This document shows positions 55,040-64,000 of a stretch of DNA of 64,000 nucleotides, one piece after another. The DNA lies in contig JAEQBH010007413.1 in NCBI GenBank assembly GCA_016808115.1, positions 1-64,000 of the forward strand, written 5' to 3'. Below the pieces are notes generated by a model. The model searched no databases and was not told the origin of the DNA. It saw only the letters and a list, made by a program, of their open reading frames with translations. Both the position numbers and the translations under genes were made by a program. This DNA is from Tetrastigma voinierianum (lineage: Eukaryota > Streptophyta > Magnoliopsida > Vitales > Vitaceae). The stretch's first letter is position 1; each line of letters starts with the position of its first letter.

Positions 55040-56400
55040 ATATTATTTCAAATAGATGATCCCCTCTCTTCAGTCATTTCTAGTCATCCCCTCCTCTTTG
55101 TTAGATGATCCCTAGGTTAGATGACCAAAGAGTGCCTCACACCTCCTCCTTGATGATCCCCTTCGCAAGCTAGGGCTTCCCTTTTATTGAATGTGTGATG
55201 GGCTGCATGAATGGGCCTTGAAGACATTAAGGCTTGAAGAATGGTGCCTTGGCATGAGTTCTTGACATCAAGGCTTGAGATTGGCCCCTAGCATGTGGGA
55301 TGACGTCTAGGCGAAAGATTGAGCTTGGGATGACACCTAAGCACCAGATTTGGCTCTGGTTGGCGCCTAGGTGCCAGATTTAGCTATGGTTGGTGCCTAA
55401 GTAGCTGCACTCGCACACCTTTAATCCTAGTTTTGCCTCGCCTTGTTTCATCTTCTCCAAAATGCACAATTTGGGTACTCATTGTCATTCTTGATGCATA
55501 CAACCTCATTTTTAATGTCTTTTAGCTTATTCTCCATCCTTAACCATCCAAATTCTTACCTGATAAAAAACAAACTAAATAGGACATTAGAACACTTATT
55601 TTTACAATAAAAACACTCTGAAAACTAACCAAAATATGGGGGATAAAATGAGTATTAAGTATGCTCATCACTTTGTAATAATTTTTAGGATGTTTAGTTT
55701 TCTTTTTCTAGGGCAATGATGAAGCCAAATCATGAATAATTTATTAGGATTTTTTTTTGTAATATTTTGGTTCATATTTCATTATGTTAATGCATTCCAT
55801 TCTATTCTTAATGCTTGTGGATTATTGGCCATCTTTCACTCGTTCGTGCTTGACATCCAACCAGAGATCAAAAGAAGATGATTGGATGAGTCATTGTTTA
55901 GTTTGTTGTGCAATTTCTTAGGACTAGAAATACTCTTAAGATTGCATGAGAATTATAGGTTATTTGATCTTAATGATTTCTATAAAATTCGAGGTTTGAG
56001 GTAAACATGTGATAACCTAATTTTTAAAATAATGGTTGATGCTGAAAAATATTAATCATAATTTCATATAACATACATTTAACATATGATTTCAATGCCA
56101 TTATATTAGTCAAGTCCGTCTTTTACCAGGATTGGTTTAGGTGAACTTGGAATCCTCGATTTCTCTTTATCTTGACTTCTTAGTTCTTATTACTTCCTTT
56201 AATAATTAGGATAAAATCAATAATCGCTCTCAATTCGTCATCCAAACAAACCTAGGGTTAGATTAGGTTAGTACTCAATAGACAGTACTTGTGGGTTCGA
56301 CACTCTACTTTCACTTAATTACTTGTTAATGACACGTGCACTTGCCGTTGTTGAGGACTATGCAATTCTATTGATATTAATTGAAATAATCTTGTCTTGC
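55040..56400. repeat. LTR remnant with its U3 half inverted, third LTR family
   Basis: On the minus strand 55674 begins TGATGAGCATACTTAATACT and reads into U3 toward 55040, including the ATGAG/CTCAT stem of Athila-like LTR starts. From 55675 the plus strand reads an R-U5-like sequence ending near 56370 with GACACGTGCACTTGCCGTTG, the usual end region of such LTRs. The two halves therefore face away from each other. An inversion or two abutting fragments would explain this. Confidence 0.5.
55268..55410. repeat. About 31-bp palindromic minisatellite in the inverted U3
   Basis: Units start near 55296, 55326, 55357 and 55387, with a poorer one near 55268. The core is TTGGCGCCTAGGTGCCAGAT, with variants GACACCTAAGCACC and GGTGCCTAAG. 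TGGCGCCTAGGTGCCA is a near-perfect palindrome with CpG sites. Confidence 0.72.
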
Positions 56401-56559
56401 TTTGGATATTGTTTAGTAGTATTTCTTTTCAGTTTAGCTTAATTTCTTTCTTAGTTATTGATTTTTTTTTTCATCTTCTTTTATTTGTTTATTTTAGTAA
56501 TCTCATTTAAATTATTCTGTTCTCTTTATTTGCTCTCTTCTCCTTATAGTCTTCTTAGT

Positions 56560-56730
56560 CATTTATGAAAAGACGATTGAACAGAGAATTATTCCATATA
56601 ATCTTGAACTAGAACACACTCTGTGGAGACCTAGAAGAGGTCAGAAAATTCAGACTAATCAGTTGGAAGACACCATGGCTGGAAATAATCAAGAAGGGCT
56701 TGAGAACTCATACAACAGGTTGACGACAAT
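56560..56730 (+). pseudogene. Athila-like gag N-terminal fragment
   Basis: Reads NREL-like then NLELEHTLWRPRRGQKIQTN and QLEDTMAGNNQEGLENSYNR across one frame, the wording of an Athila gag start (compare LEIERTLYNLRK near 9005 in element B). It follows the LTR end region at 56370. Confidence 0.6.
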
Positions 56731-57189
56731 CCTCCGGTTCATTACCATCGTTGACAAACTACGTAGTGTCACCAACCGTGATTCAGTCGTCTATCTGAAG
56801 ACCAATTATACATGCGAACAAATTTGAACTATGCATCTGCTCCCACAAGATGAACTACCCAAAGTGTATTTATCTTGTCTCTGAGATCCATTACTCACAA
56901 ACAAAGCATTCCATTAAAGACTCTTCTTCATGACATATTCACTCTTGCCAGAGATTCTAAGTAGTAAGTCTCTGAGGGATGGCCTAGGGTATCACCCTCC
57001 TTTTGCATTAGAAGTGGTAAATTCCTCTATTGGCTACTCAATTACCTTCGAATACCTCAAACTATACCCTATCATCACCGTACGAGTAACCTTTCTTGAT
57101 GAAACAAGGTTCGAAGTCAAAGTATAGATTCAATATCCAAGATACCATTAAGCACCTCAAGTCTAAGGATACTTGCATCATTTCTATGA

Positions 57190-57640
57190 TGAGACTATCA
57201 CCGATGTTTTAATAGATAATCCATATGATTGTCTCATAAAAGGTCTTCGATGTACTTGGCTATTAGCAAGCATCCACATGTCTACTCTAATCATTACGAT
57301 GATCATAGTTTATGAGACTAATTGCTTGATCAAATTAAGGAGTACAACATGTGTTAGTTTGTTTGGATCAACAATGTCTAGTCTTGTTGATCCTATGACT
57401 AGGGATCATTTAGACACTAACATAATTACACATGATAAGAACTTCATTATCATGATCTCCATCATGATTTTCTTTATCCTATGTTTATGTATCACGGACT
57501 TCATTAATTTGATTTAAGATTGCTATCAATTCATTCATACATATTAAATGAATATCAAAGTAATAAAGATGTGTTTATATAAATAAGGCATACAATAAGT
57601 GCTAAAGGTGATTGCCATTAGAGCACTTTTCTAACAAACG
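57190..57640 (+). repeat. Possible copia-like LTR fragment inside element J
   Basis: Wording such as ATGTTTATGTATCACGGACT and GTGTTTATATAAATAAGGCA recalls some plant copia LTRs. No ends or target duplication could be set. The ORF of 114 codons here is not similar to any protein I know. Confidence 0.35.
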
Positions 57641-57744
57641 CACAAAATCGAAAAAGTGTGAGTGTTTACTACAAAAAGAGTTTTATTTAGTGAGAATTTA
57701 GTACTTGAAAATGCACTTTTTGAGTAGTATCAACAACACCATCC

Positions 57745-57994
57745 TTATGGGATGTCTCAGAAAGAAGAGATGAGAGGAAGAGGGGAAAGAGGTGGTCCCA
57801 TAGTGCCATGTGGACGTTACGTTAGCACGTAACGGTCCTTTTAATACCATTTGACCACTTTAATTGTCTTAGTCATGGCAGGGGCTAATTTAGACTACGG
57901 GAGCAAACTATAAGGGTTTAGATGGATGAAAAAAAGTTTGAAGTGTAAGTGAAATATTTGGGAAAACTTGGAGAGGGTTTTTGGACCTTTACCC
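57745..57994 (-). repeat. Right terminal inverted repeat of element J
   Basis: Reverse complement of the left terminal repeat; it ends TTTTTGGACCTTTACCC at 57994 before the right copy of the target duplication. Confidence 0.78.
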
Positions 57995-58005
57995 TATAAA
58001 TAAAT

Positions 58006-58126
58006 GGGTCATGCTTTTGTACCAAAAAGTTACTTCATGATGCTTTCCATTGTAAAGATACATATAGAATTAAAAGAAAAAAAAACTATTTCAACACCAA
58101 CAAGTTAATTAATATTTTAATAAAAA

Positions 58127-58172
<46 letters not shown>

Positions 58173-59366
58173 TCTATATATATATATATAAAACTTGGGG
58201 AATACTCCATACAACTACATGAATATATTATTTAATTATGAATTACAAAATAAAAATTAACATAATAAATTATTTCAATTTAGAATAGTATGAAATAAGA
58301 AAAATATTATTTTACAATGTTAAGCGATAAAAGCTATTTTGACAAAAAAAACTATTAAAATAATTATATATTGATAAAGAATTGAGGATGATGATTTATA
58401 TATGTTTATTCACTTTTTAATTTCATAAGAAGTAAACTTAATTTATTTATTAAAAAGATTGGCCAAATATTCAAAGGAGGGATATATATGCTTTGGCATG
58501 TGGTTGATACCTTCGTGCATGTTTTGTTGAGGACGAAATAATTTATTGAGGTGCGAGCGAAGCTCTGTGATGTAAATCTGATATGAACATAAATTGGTCA
58601 CTATCCAGGACATTATAATGCCCTCATATGTAACCCTATTTCAATTATAGTATAAGTTTAAGTTGTTGTTCCTATGGATGTATGTTACTCTAATCTTTAT
58701 CACCATTGTTACGAATTTGCAACAACATGTAGGCTATTTCCCCAACTCAATGTGATTTTCAAGCAATGTCAATGCAACTCAAGACAATATTACGCACCAA
58801 CAAGACTTAAGAGACACACATTCATGCACAAAATTAAAAACAAGCAAGCATGCATGCAAATAAACAATAATTCTTAAACTTTGGGTTGAAACAACTTTCC
58901 CTCTAGTAATTTGCTTTAACCAAGACATATCATGTACTTCAATAGATTAAGAATAAGGTAGGACAATGGTAACCTCAATTGAAGAAGGGTGTTTTATTTT
59001 TGGACTTACTTCAAGGCACCATGTGATTTGTTGATGATGGTAGGTGCATGAGAATCTTCATGTGTTGGTGTAGGTGCCATGTGGCTTTATGTGATTTGAT
59101 GGGCACCATGTAAAGTGAAGATTCATGTGATTCTTTGTTTGAAGCCTCCACTAAGGCATGTGCTCAAAACAACCCTTCCAAAGGTTAAGAAAAAAAAAGA
59201 AAAAATTAAAAATTAACTTAGAAAACAAATAAATCCTAATCTAAGATAGGTTGGCTAGTTAGTATTAAGGGAGACTAAGCCCGGATAGGTCCAAAATGCA
59301 GAGCACTCAAGGAGGGTCAAAGAGGGTGTTTCCCTCATCCACACATTAACAATATGTGTCAAGCTT
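58006..59366. other. Intergenic or unclassified repeat sequence
   Basis: AT-rich, with no reading frame I can support (a 67-codon frame at 58674 looks incidental). 59040-59130 has several copies of CACCATGTG/GTGCCATGTGG-type words, a weak local repeat. Confidence 0.4.
58129..58191. repeat. TA dinucleotide microsatellite
   Basis: Two TA runs of about 42 and 16 bp separated by CCTC. Confidence 0.95.
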
Positions 59367-59371
59367 ATGGC

Positions 59372-59690
59372 TCATGATGGCATCCATATGCTCCTTCCCC
59401 ACACTATCAATACAGAAGCTTCTTTGGGGTCTTCTTCATATGAGTCTAGCTTTTTTTTTAAGTTGAAGACAATGACCTCCACAGTCATGTTCTCTAAAGT
59501 AAGTTGTATAAGGACATTTCTAAGATTCAGTAAAGCATTAGATGTAGCTAAGAAAGGCCTTCCTAAAATGATGGGCACATTGTTTATTCCCTTAGTGGAT
59601 TGCTCTATATCAAGCACAACAAAGTCGACGAGATAGTAGAATGTAATGACTTGTACCAATACATCTTCCACTATTCGGTTTCTTAATGGA
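59372..59690 (-). pseudogene. Element G: protease fragment of a Ty3/gypsy element
   Basis: The minus strand reads RNRIVEDVLVQVITFYYLVD, FVVLDIEQSTKGINNVPIIL and GRPFLATSNALLNLRNVLIQ, close to the protease of element D (PIILGRPFLATSNAIINCRN). The upstream active site and everything else of the element are missing; the fragment is cut near 59690 by unrelated LTR-like sequence. Confidence 0.85.
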
Positions 59691-59739
59691 TTTTGATAGG
59701 CGTATTCGTGATGTGTATAAAGATTATGCAATAAGAGTA

Positions 59740-60193
59740 TATATGTGGTGCCCCTGTTGCACAAGTATATGCTTGTCAAGTAATACAGTGTATGAAATGT
59801 ACAAAGATCGCTCCACAGGGAAATTAGGAATGCTAAGTACCAAAATTATATTACTTCTCAAATATTCAAATGGTTAATGCTGAGTTTAAAAGCGAAATTA
59901 AACTAAACTAAACTACTGAAAGCTTAATCAACCAAGTGAACTATGCAACTAAGGGATACCAAGAGATGATAAGACCCTAAGGTAATTGGTGCAATTAGAC
60001 TGATCCCTGCTATGTCTGGTAAAATTCCATCTATTGTTTCTTGAAAGAAATTCTCGAGGCAACTCTTGCCTAATTTAATTATAAGCCTCTCTCGAGATCT
60101 AATAATCTACCAACTAATACTAGGTTTGTTGCTTCTCAGCTCAACCCAAGCATATTATTTAAGGCACGAGAATCTCACACACCTCCTAATTCT
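59740..60193 (-). repeat. Probable LTR end fragment
   Basis: On the minus strand the part around 59820-59745 (CTGTGGAGCGATCTTTGTAC, then TATTACTTGACAAGCATATA) resembles the last 100 bp of the B/C-family LTRs (GTGGGAACGATATCTGGACT, TTATTACTTGTACGACC). The LTR start is not in view because element H is inserted at 60194. Confidence 0.4.
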
Positions 60194-61490
60194 TGATTTG
60201 TGTCTGTAGATTTGCTAATCAACAAAATTTATAACATAATGCCTCATACTAAACAGCATGGCTACTATAGTATAGTGGTTTTAGGATCGATCCATAGAGA
60301 TGGGTTTTCTTCATGGAAATGATGACAATACAAACTTATCTTGGTAATTTCATTTTTTGGATATTGAGGTTGTGATAAAGAGTTGGTTCGATGGTTACAG
60401 CGAAAATAAAATGGATGATAAGAAATATGGAAGGAAATCTCTCTTGAAGTATTGGGACACTAGGCTTAGGTTCCACTTGGGAAGATGAGGGTTTTAAAGT
60501 TATTTTCCTGCATTGGGAGAATAACATCGCGATTTATCTCCCAAACCGGTTCTTCGTTTAGCTATAAAAACTCACCCCAAATAAATATCCTTGAAAATGG
60601 CATTCACTGCCCATTAATGGTCTTAGTCAGTGAAAAACATATCTCCTTGACTCACCTTCCAATCGCTCATAAGTGATAATTAAAGGACATCACTGGATCT
60701 AGCATTAAGTATCTAATGAGCCCTGAAAGCTTACGAAATATCAACAATTCAAGGTGAATCGAAGGGATCGAAACCTAGAGTTGAAGGAAATAAAATTAAT
60801 AACAGTAAATACCTGCTTTAAAAACATAAAAACCCTTGGTTTGCCAAAGGTTCCTTTCCCAGTGCCTTTTACTTCAAGGAATGGGGTTTTGGCCGCTCAT
60901 CCTCAAGAAATCATCTCGAGTTGTTTGGCTAGTGAGAAAAAAGAAAAATGAAAATGAAGAAAAGCGGTAGCTTCTTCAACAGAAACTACAAAAACTACTT
61001 GATACAAGTCTTCATTGGGGTGGCTCTTGCACCAAAATTAAATACAATTTACCAAAATATACAAATCAAAACACTATTACATGTTATTACATGAGGATAA
61101 TTAAGGAAGAAATAAAGGGGAAACAAGGGTCAAAGGTGAGGAAGAAAGTTAGAGGGGAGTTTGTAGAGTGCAACGAAATTTCGCGAGGGTTCTGAAATTC
61201 ACAACCCTTGCGAGAGTGGCAGATTTGCTCACTGCGTCTTTTTCTTATGCTTTTACATTCTTCTATGCTCTTTTAGCTTTGAGCCTGGCCCAGTTCCTTC
61301 ATGCTTTGAAGCAATTCCTATCTTCAATATATATATCCTTTGAAAACAACAAAAATTCCCACAAAATTTGATTAGTAGCCTTGCTAGGTCCTTAACATGT
61401 CAACTGGGTCAATTAGGTGGATTACTACACAAAAAGTGCTCAAAACATGGAGTGTTAAGGGTATAAAAACAACTTATTTGGAGTAGTAGA
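60194..61490 (-). repeat. 3' LTR of element H (family of D/E/F)
   Basis: The plus-strand left end TGATTTGTGTCTGTAG and AATCAACAAAATTTATAACA match the F LTR ends. The minus-strand start near 61490 is decayed but the hairpin partner GGATTACTACACAAAAAGTG is clear at about 61419-61438. A GCGAAATTTCGCGAGGG-type block is at 61170-61215. Confidence 0.82.
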
Positions 61491-62188
61491 AATGCCTTCC
61501 TCCACAGACACATTGCTAGTCCCTTAGCAATGAATGAAGAATAAAGCAATCAAAATCAAGATGAACTATATATATATATCCAAAAACAAAAAAAAAGTTT
61601 TCCAAAAGCAATAATGGTGATAAAACCCAACCTTAAACAAAAGTCATCAAAATCTTACCCAATGACTATCTCAAGAGGAGTATGTGCTATGCAAATTCAA
61701 GTATAAAAAGAACTTCAACTCCTAAAGAACCAACCTAAAACCTTCCACAAAAAGCTAAGTGTTAACTTGATTAGTTTTCAAAATAAGTATGACAATTTAT
61801 CCTCTCACGGCTAGCTCTTTTCACTAGCGGCTAACAAGCCTTAATAGGCAGGAGCCTATTTATTTCACAAGCTTTTTTTCATTGTGAGGTGCAATGTTTG
61901 AGGGTATCGGGTCGAAATTGTCCATGTAACGGGAGTCCACCGATGACTCCCAACCAATCAAGGTTTAGGGCATTAAGGTATAAGGATCTTTCAACCACTA
62001 ACTCTTCAGATTTCACCTCGGACTTATAATAAGTTCGATACTCCAGCACCTACAAATTGCCAAACTCCACCTATTCACCCATGTAAAGAGCAACAAAGTC
62101 AATGACTCCCCCGCTAAGTTGATTTAGAGACACTTAGGGCTTTAAAGACTCTCGCCATATACCTAGCACGATTGCTCGGGTTTCAAAA
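61491..62188 (-). other. Element H 3' untranslated region
   Basis: Contains the polypurine tract remnant next to the LTR, TTGCTAGTCCCTTAGCAA (plus strand, 61513-61530), and two copies of the family motif CGATGACTCCCAACC-like (about 61941 and 62100). Interrupted at 62189 by the LTR of element I. Confidence 0.65.
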
Positions 62189-63519
62189 TGATATTGGTTC
62201 TGGTCGAGTAGGTGTTCGAATCAACAAAATATATAACTAAAGTTCTACCTCTTGAGTGGCAGCTATTGCAGTATAGTGGCTCTAGGGTTGAACACAGGGT
62301 TGGGTTTTCTTCGTGAGAGAAGAGCTACAGTGCATTGAAAATGGTGTTTTCTCGTTGGATTTATAGGGTGTGTGGAAAATAGTATGTGTGAATGGTTGCA
62401 AACTAAAATAGATGATGTAAAGGAATTGAGGAAATCCTTGAAGTCTCGGGCTGGGCTTAGGGTTCTAGGTTAACATGTACTCGAGGTCCATATCCTCAGC
62501 GTTTGGGAGTGACACCATAGTCATTTCCAGGCAGGATCTTCATTAGCTTTAAAACCTAAACCACTAGACTTTCCTTTTGAAGATGGCGTTTCATTAAGGA
62601 TAAATGTCCTACAGTAGTGAAAACACATCTCAAAACACTACCCCACGATAACCTTTAATAGAGGAGATAACTAAGCGGGCCTCATTGGATTCTAGTGAAA
62701 TATCACTTGAACCAAAAGCTTACCAAATACACACATTAAAGAGAGCATACTTAAAGGGTGCCTATGGGTGAGAACAGGGGCACAAATACAAGGCACAGGC
62801 GTAGAGAGCATGAGAACATCGGCTAAACCTAAAGCAACACCCAGTGGCCTTCCCACTTTACAAGGATCGGGGCCCTTAGCCAAGCATCCATGATTTGTGT
62901 TCATGATTGTTTAGCAGCAAAAAAATGTCTAAGAGAGTGGAGGGAGAAGAAGAAAATCACCAACAGCGAGAGGAGGAAGCTTGGGTGGCAGCTGTTGATT
63001 GAATGCGAAAAGTTGATTTGATTACAACCATGGTTGAGCTTATAAAGGCTCGATAAAAGGAAATTACAGCTTTGTGCTAAAGAATCAAAATTAAATAAGA
63101 GAGCGAACTTGTATTAAACGCGACAGTAGGTAAAAAAGCAGTCAAGAGACAATTGGTCACGGGTGAGAGGGTTGAATTGGCAACTTGCGAAATTTAGCAA
63201 CTTTGTAAAAACCGCAACTTGCATTTGCGAGGTGCCTAATTTGGCCCCAATTTAGCCAGTTTGCTCACTCGACTTGATAGATTTTGCTAGAATTTCTTCA
63301 ATTTGATCATGAGTCTTCGAATTCAGCTCAAGTTCAACGTGTTTGAGTCAAATTGAAGAAATAGAAGGTGTTGACACACAAACTATGAAACCTTCTGAGA
63401 TGTGATTAGTATCAAAGCGCAGGGACTGAATATGTCAATTAGTCATTGAAGTCGATTAATTACACAGCGCATAAAACACTGCTATAAACGAGGAGCAATG
63501 ACACTTTTGGTGCCTAATC
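62189..63519 (-). repeat. 3' LTR of element I (family of D/E/F)
   Basis: The left end TGATATTGGTTCTGG and GTGTTCGAATCAACAAAATA match the F and H LTRs; the minus-strand start is GATTAGGCACCAAAAGTG near 63519. A palindrome block with TTGCGAAATTTAGC and TTGCATTTGCGAGG is at 63180-63235. It lies inside the 3' region of element H. Confidence 0.82.
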
Positions 63520-64000
63520 CTCCCCAACTGAGACATTGCTGGTCCCTTAGCAATGAGAGAAAAAAGAAGATCATGTAGAAGTGTCTGTTTTTGCAAATTG
63601 GTTGTTTATTTAAAAGCATATGCGATAAGTACTGACAGTGGAGTATAATGAATTAGGTTTATGTGTGAGATCAGCTTGGGAGAACACATGCCATACATAT
63701 GAGCAAGTTTAGGCGACTAATTGTTAGGAAATCGGCACGAACTTCCAACAAAATCTAAGTGTTTTTAGTGATAGGTTTGCGCCGATAAGGAACGCTAAGC
63801 TATCACCGACAAACTATGTACCTTAGACTCTTGACCACCTAAATAGAATCGGTCCCACACTTATTTCCTTGCCTCCTATTGTATTGTAGGGTGCAATGCT
63901 GAAAACTCGACTTCACCAAAGTAGGTGAGGGATTCACCGATGACTCCCGACTGACTAAGGTTTAGGGCATCAAGTGAGGATCTTTCAATGCACAAAACTC
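63520..64000 (-). other. Element I polypurine tract and 3' untranslated region
   Basis: Starts with CTCCCCAACTGAG (polypurine tract on the minus strand), then TTGCTGGTCCCTTAGCAA, and ends with the family motif CACCGATGACTCCCGACTGA at about 63936-63955. The element leaves the window here. Confidence 0.7.

Larger units (their letters stand above)
54370..57994. mobile_element. Element J: Mutator-like DNA transposon (non-autonomous), long TIRs
   Basis: Long terminal inverted repeats (54370 to about 54640 and about 57745-57994) begin GGTAGAGGTGCAAAAACCC and, inverted, GGGTAAAGGTCCAAAAACCC. They are flanked by an imperfect 11-bp direct repeat: TATAGATAGAT (54359-54369) and TATAAATAAAT (57995-58005). 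Long TIRs with 9-11 bp duplications point to the Mutator superfamily. The interior is AT-rich sequence plus retrotransposon debris; no transposase is seen. Confidence 0.75.

Noticed and set aside
57173..57517. 114-codon open frame as a membrane protein gene
   Set aside because: The hydrophobic translation comes from AT-rich, LTR-like sequence. There is no similarity I recognise and no gene context.
58129..58191. TA repeat as an origin or regulatory site
   Set aside because: A plain dinucleotide microsatellite without other signals.
59367..59636. Plus-strand 89-codon frame
   Set aside because: It is the antisense of the clear protease fragment of element G.

Overview
The window is plant nuclear DNA made almost entirely of nested, decayed transposable elements. 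I see no intact host gene, rRNA, tRNA, CRISPR array or prokaryotic feature. It is AT-rich, and nearly every coding trace is a retrotransposon protein broken by stops and frameshifts. From memory, the LINE reverse transcriptase, the 3' ORF starting MARTRG and the GCGAAATTTCGC-rich LTRs resemble grapevine (Vitis) elements. I therefore infer a woody eudicot, possibly Vitaceae, but the sequence does not prove it.

Layout. 1-5460: minus-strand Athila-like Ty3/gypsy element A (gag end, protease, RT, RNase H, integrase, start of a 3' ORF). 5461-6189: LTR fragment. 6190-23586: plus-strand Athila-like element B (LTR, gag, pol, 3' ORF), interrupted at 12627-18498 by a minus-strand non-autonomous LTR element F that has both LTRs. 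23587-27757: LTR and gag start of a related element C, whose LTR carries a copia-like solo LTR (24824-26400) flanked by a 6-bp duplication. 27758-53200: plus-strand element D, with LTR, gag, pol and a 3' ORF. D is split by a roughly 7-kb L1-type LINE (34170-41221, antisense) and by a gag-only LTR element E (44172-51623, perfect 5-bp duplication GCTAC). 53470-53955: chromovirus-like RNase H fragment. 54370-57994: Mutator-like element J with long terminal inverted repeats, itself invaded by LTR debris. 59372-64000: minus-strand remnants G, H and I.

Inferred order of events: A is oldest at the left edge. B/C-type LTRs entered A, F entered B, D entered C, and the LINE and E entered D. The target-site duplications I can read support the copia, E, LINE and J insertions.

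The most interesting signal is regulatory. Three LTR families here each carry an array of CpG-containing palindromes. In the B/C family the decamer TGTCGCGACA occurs as pairs about 20-21 bp apart, repeated every 55-69 bp, in U3 upstream of a TATA box. The same kind of paired array, again followed by a TATAAATA box, sits inside element B between pol and the 3' ORF, with no LTR ends around it. Element A has a decayed array at the same place. This suggests an internal promoter for the 3' ORF built like the LTR promoter. The D/E/F/H family also begins its LTRs with a long hairpin whose arms change in a compensatory way between copies.
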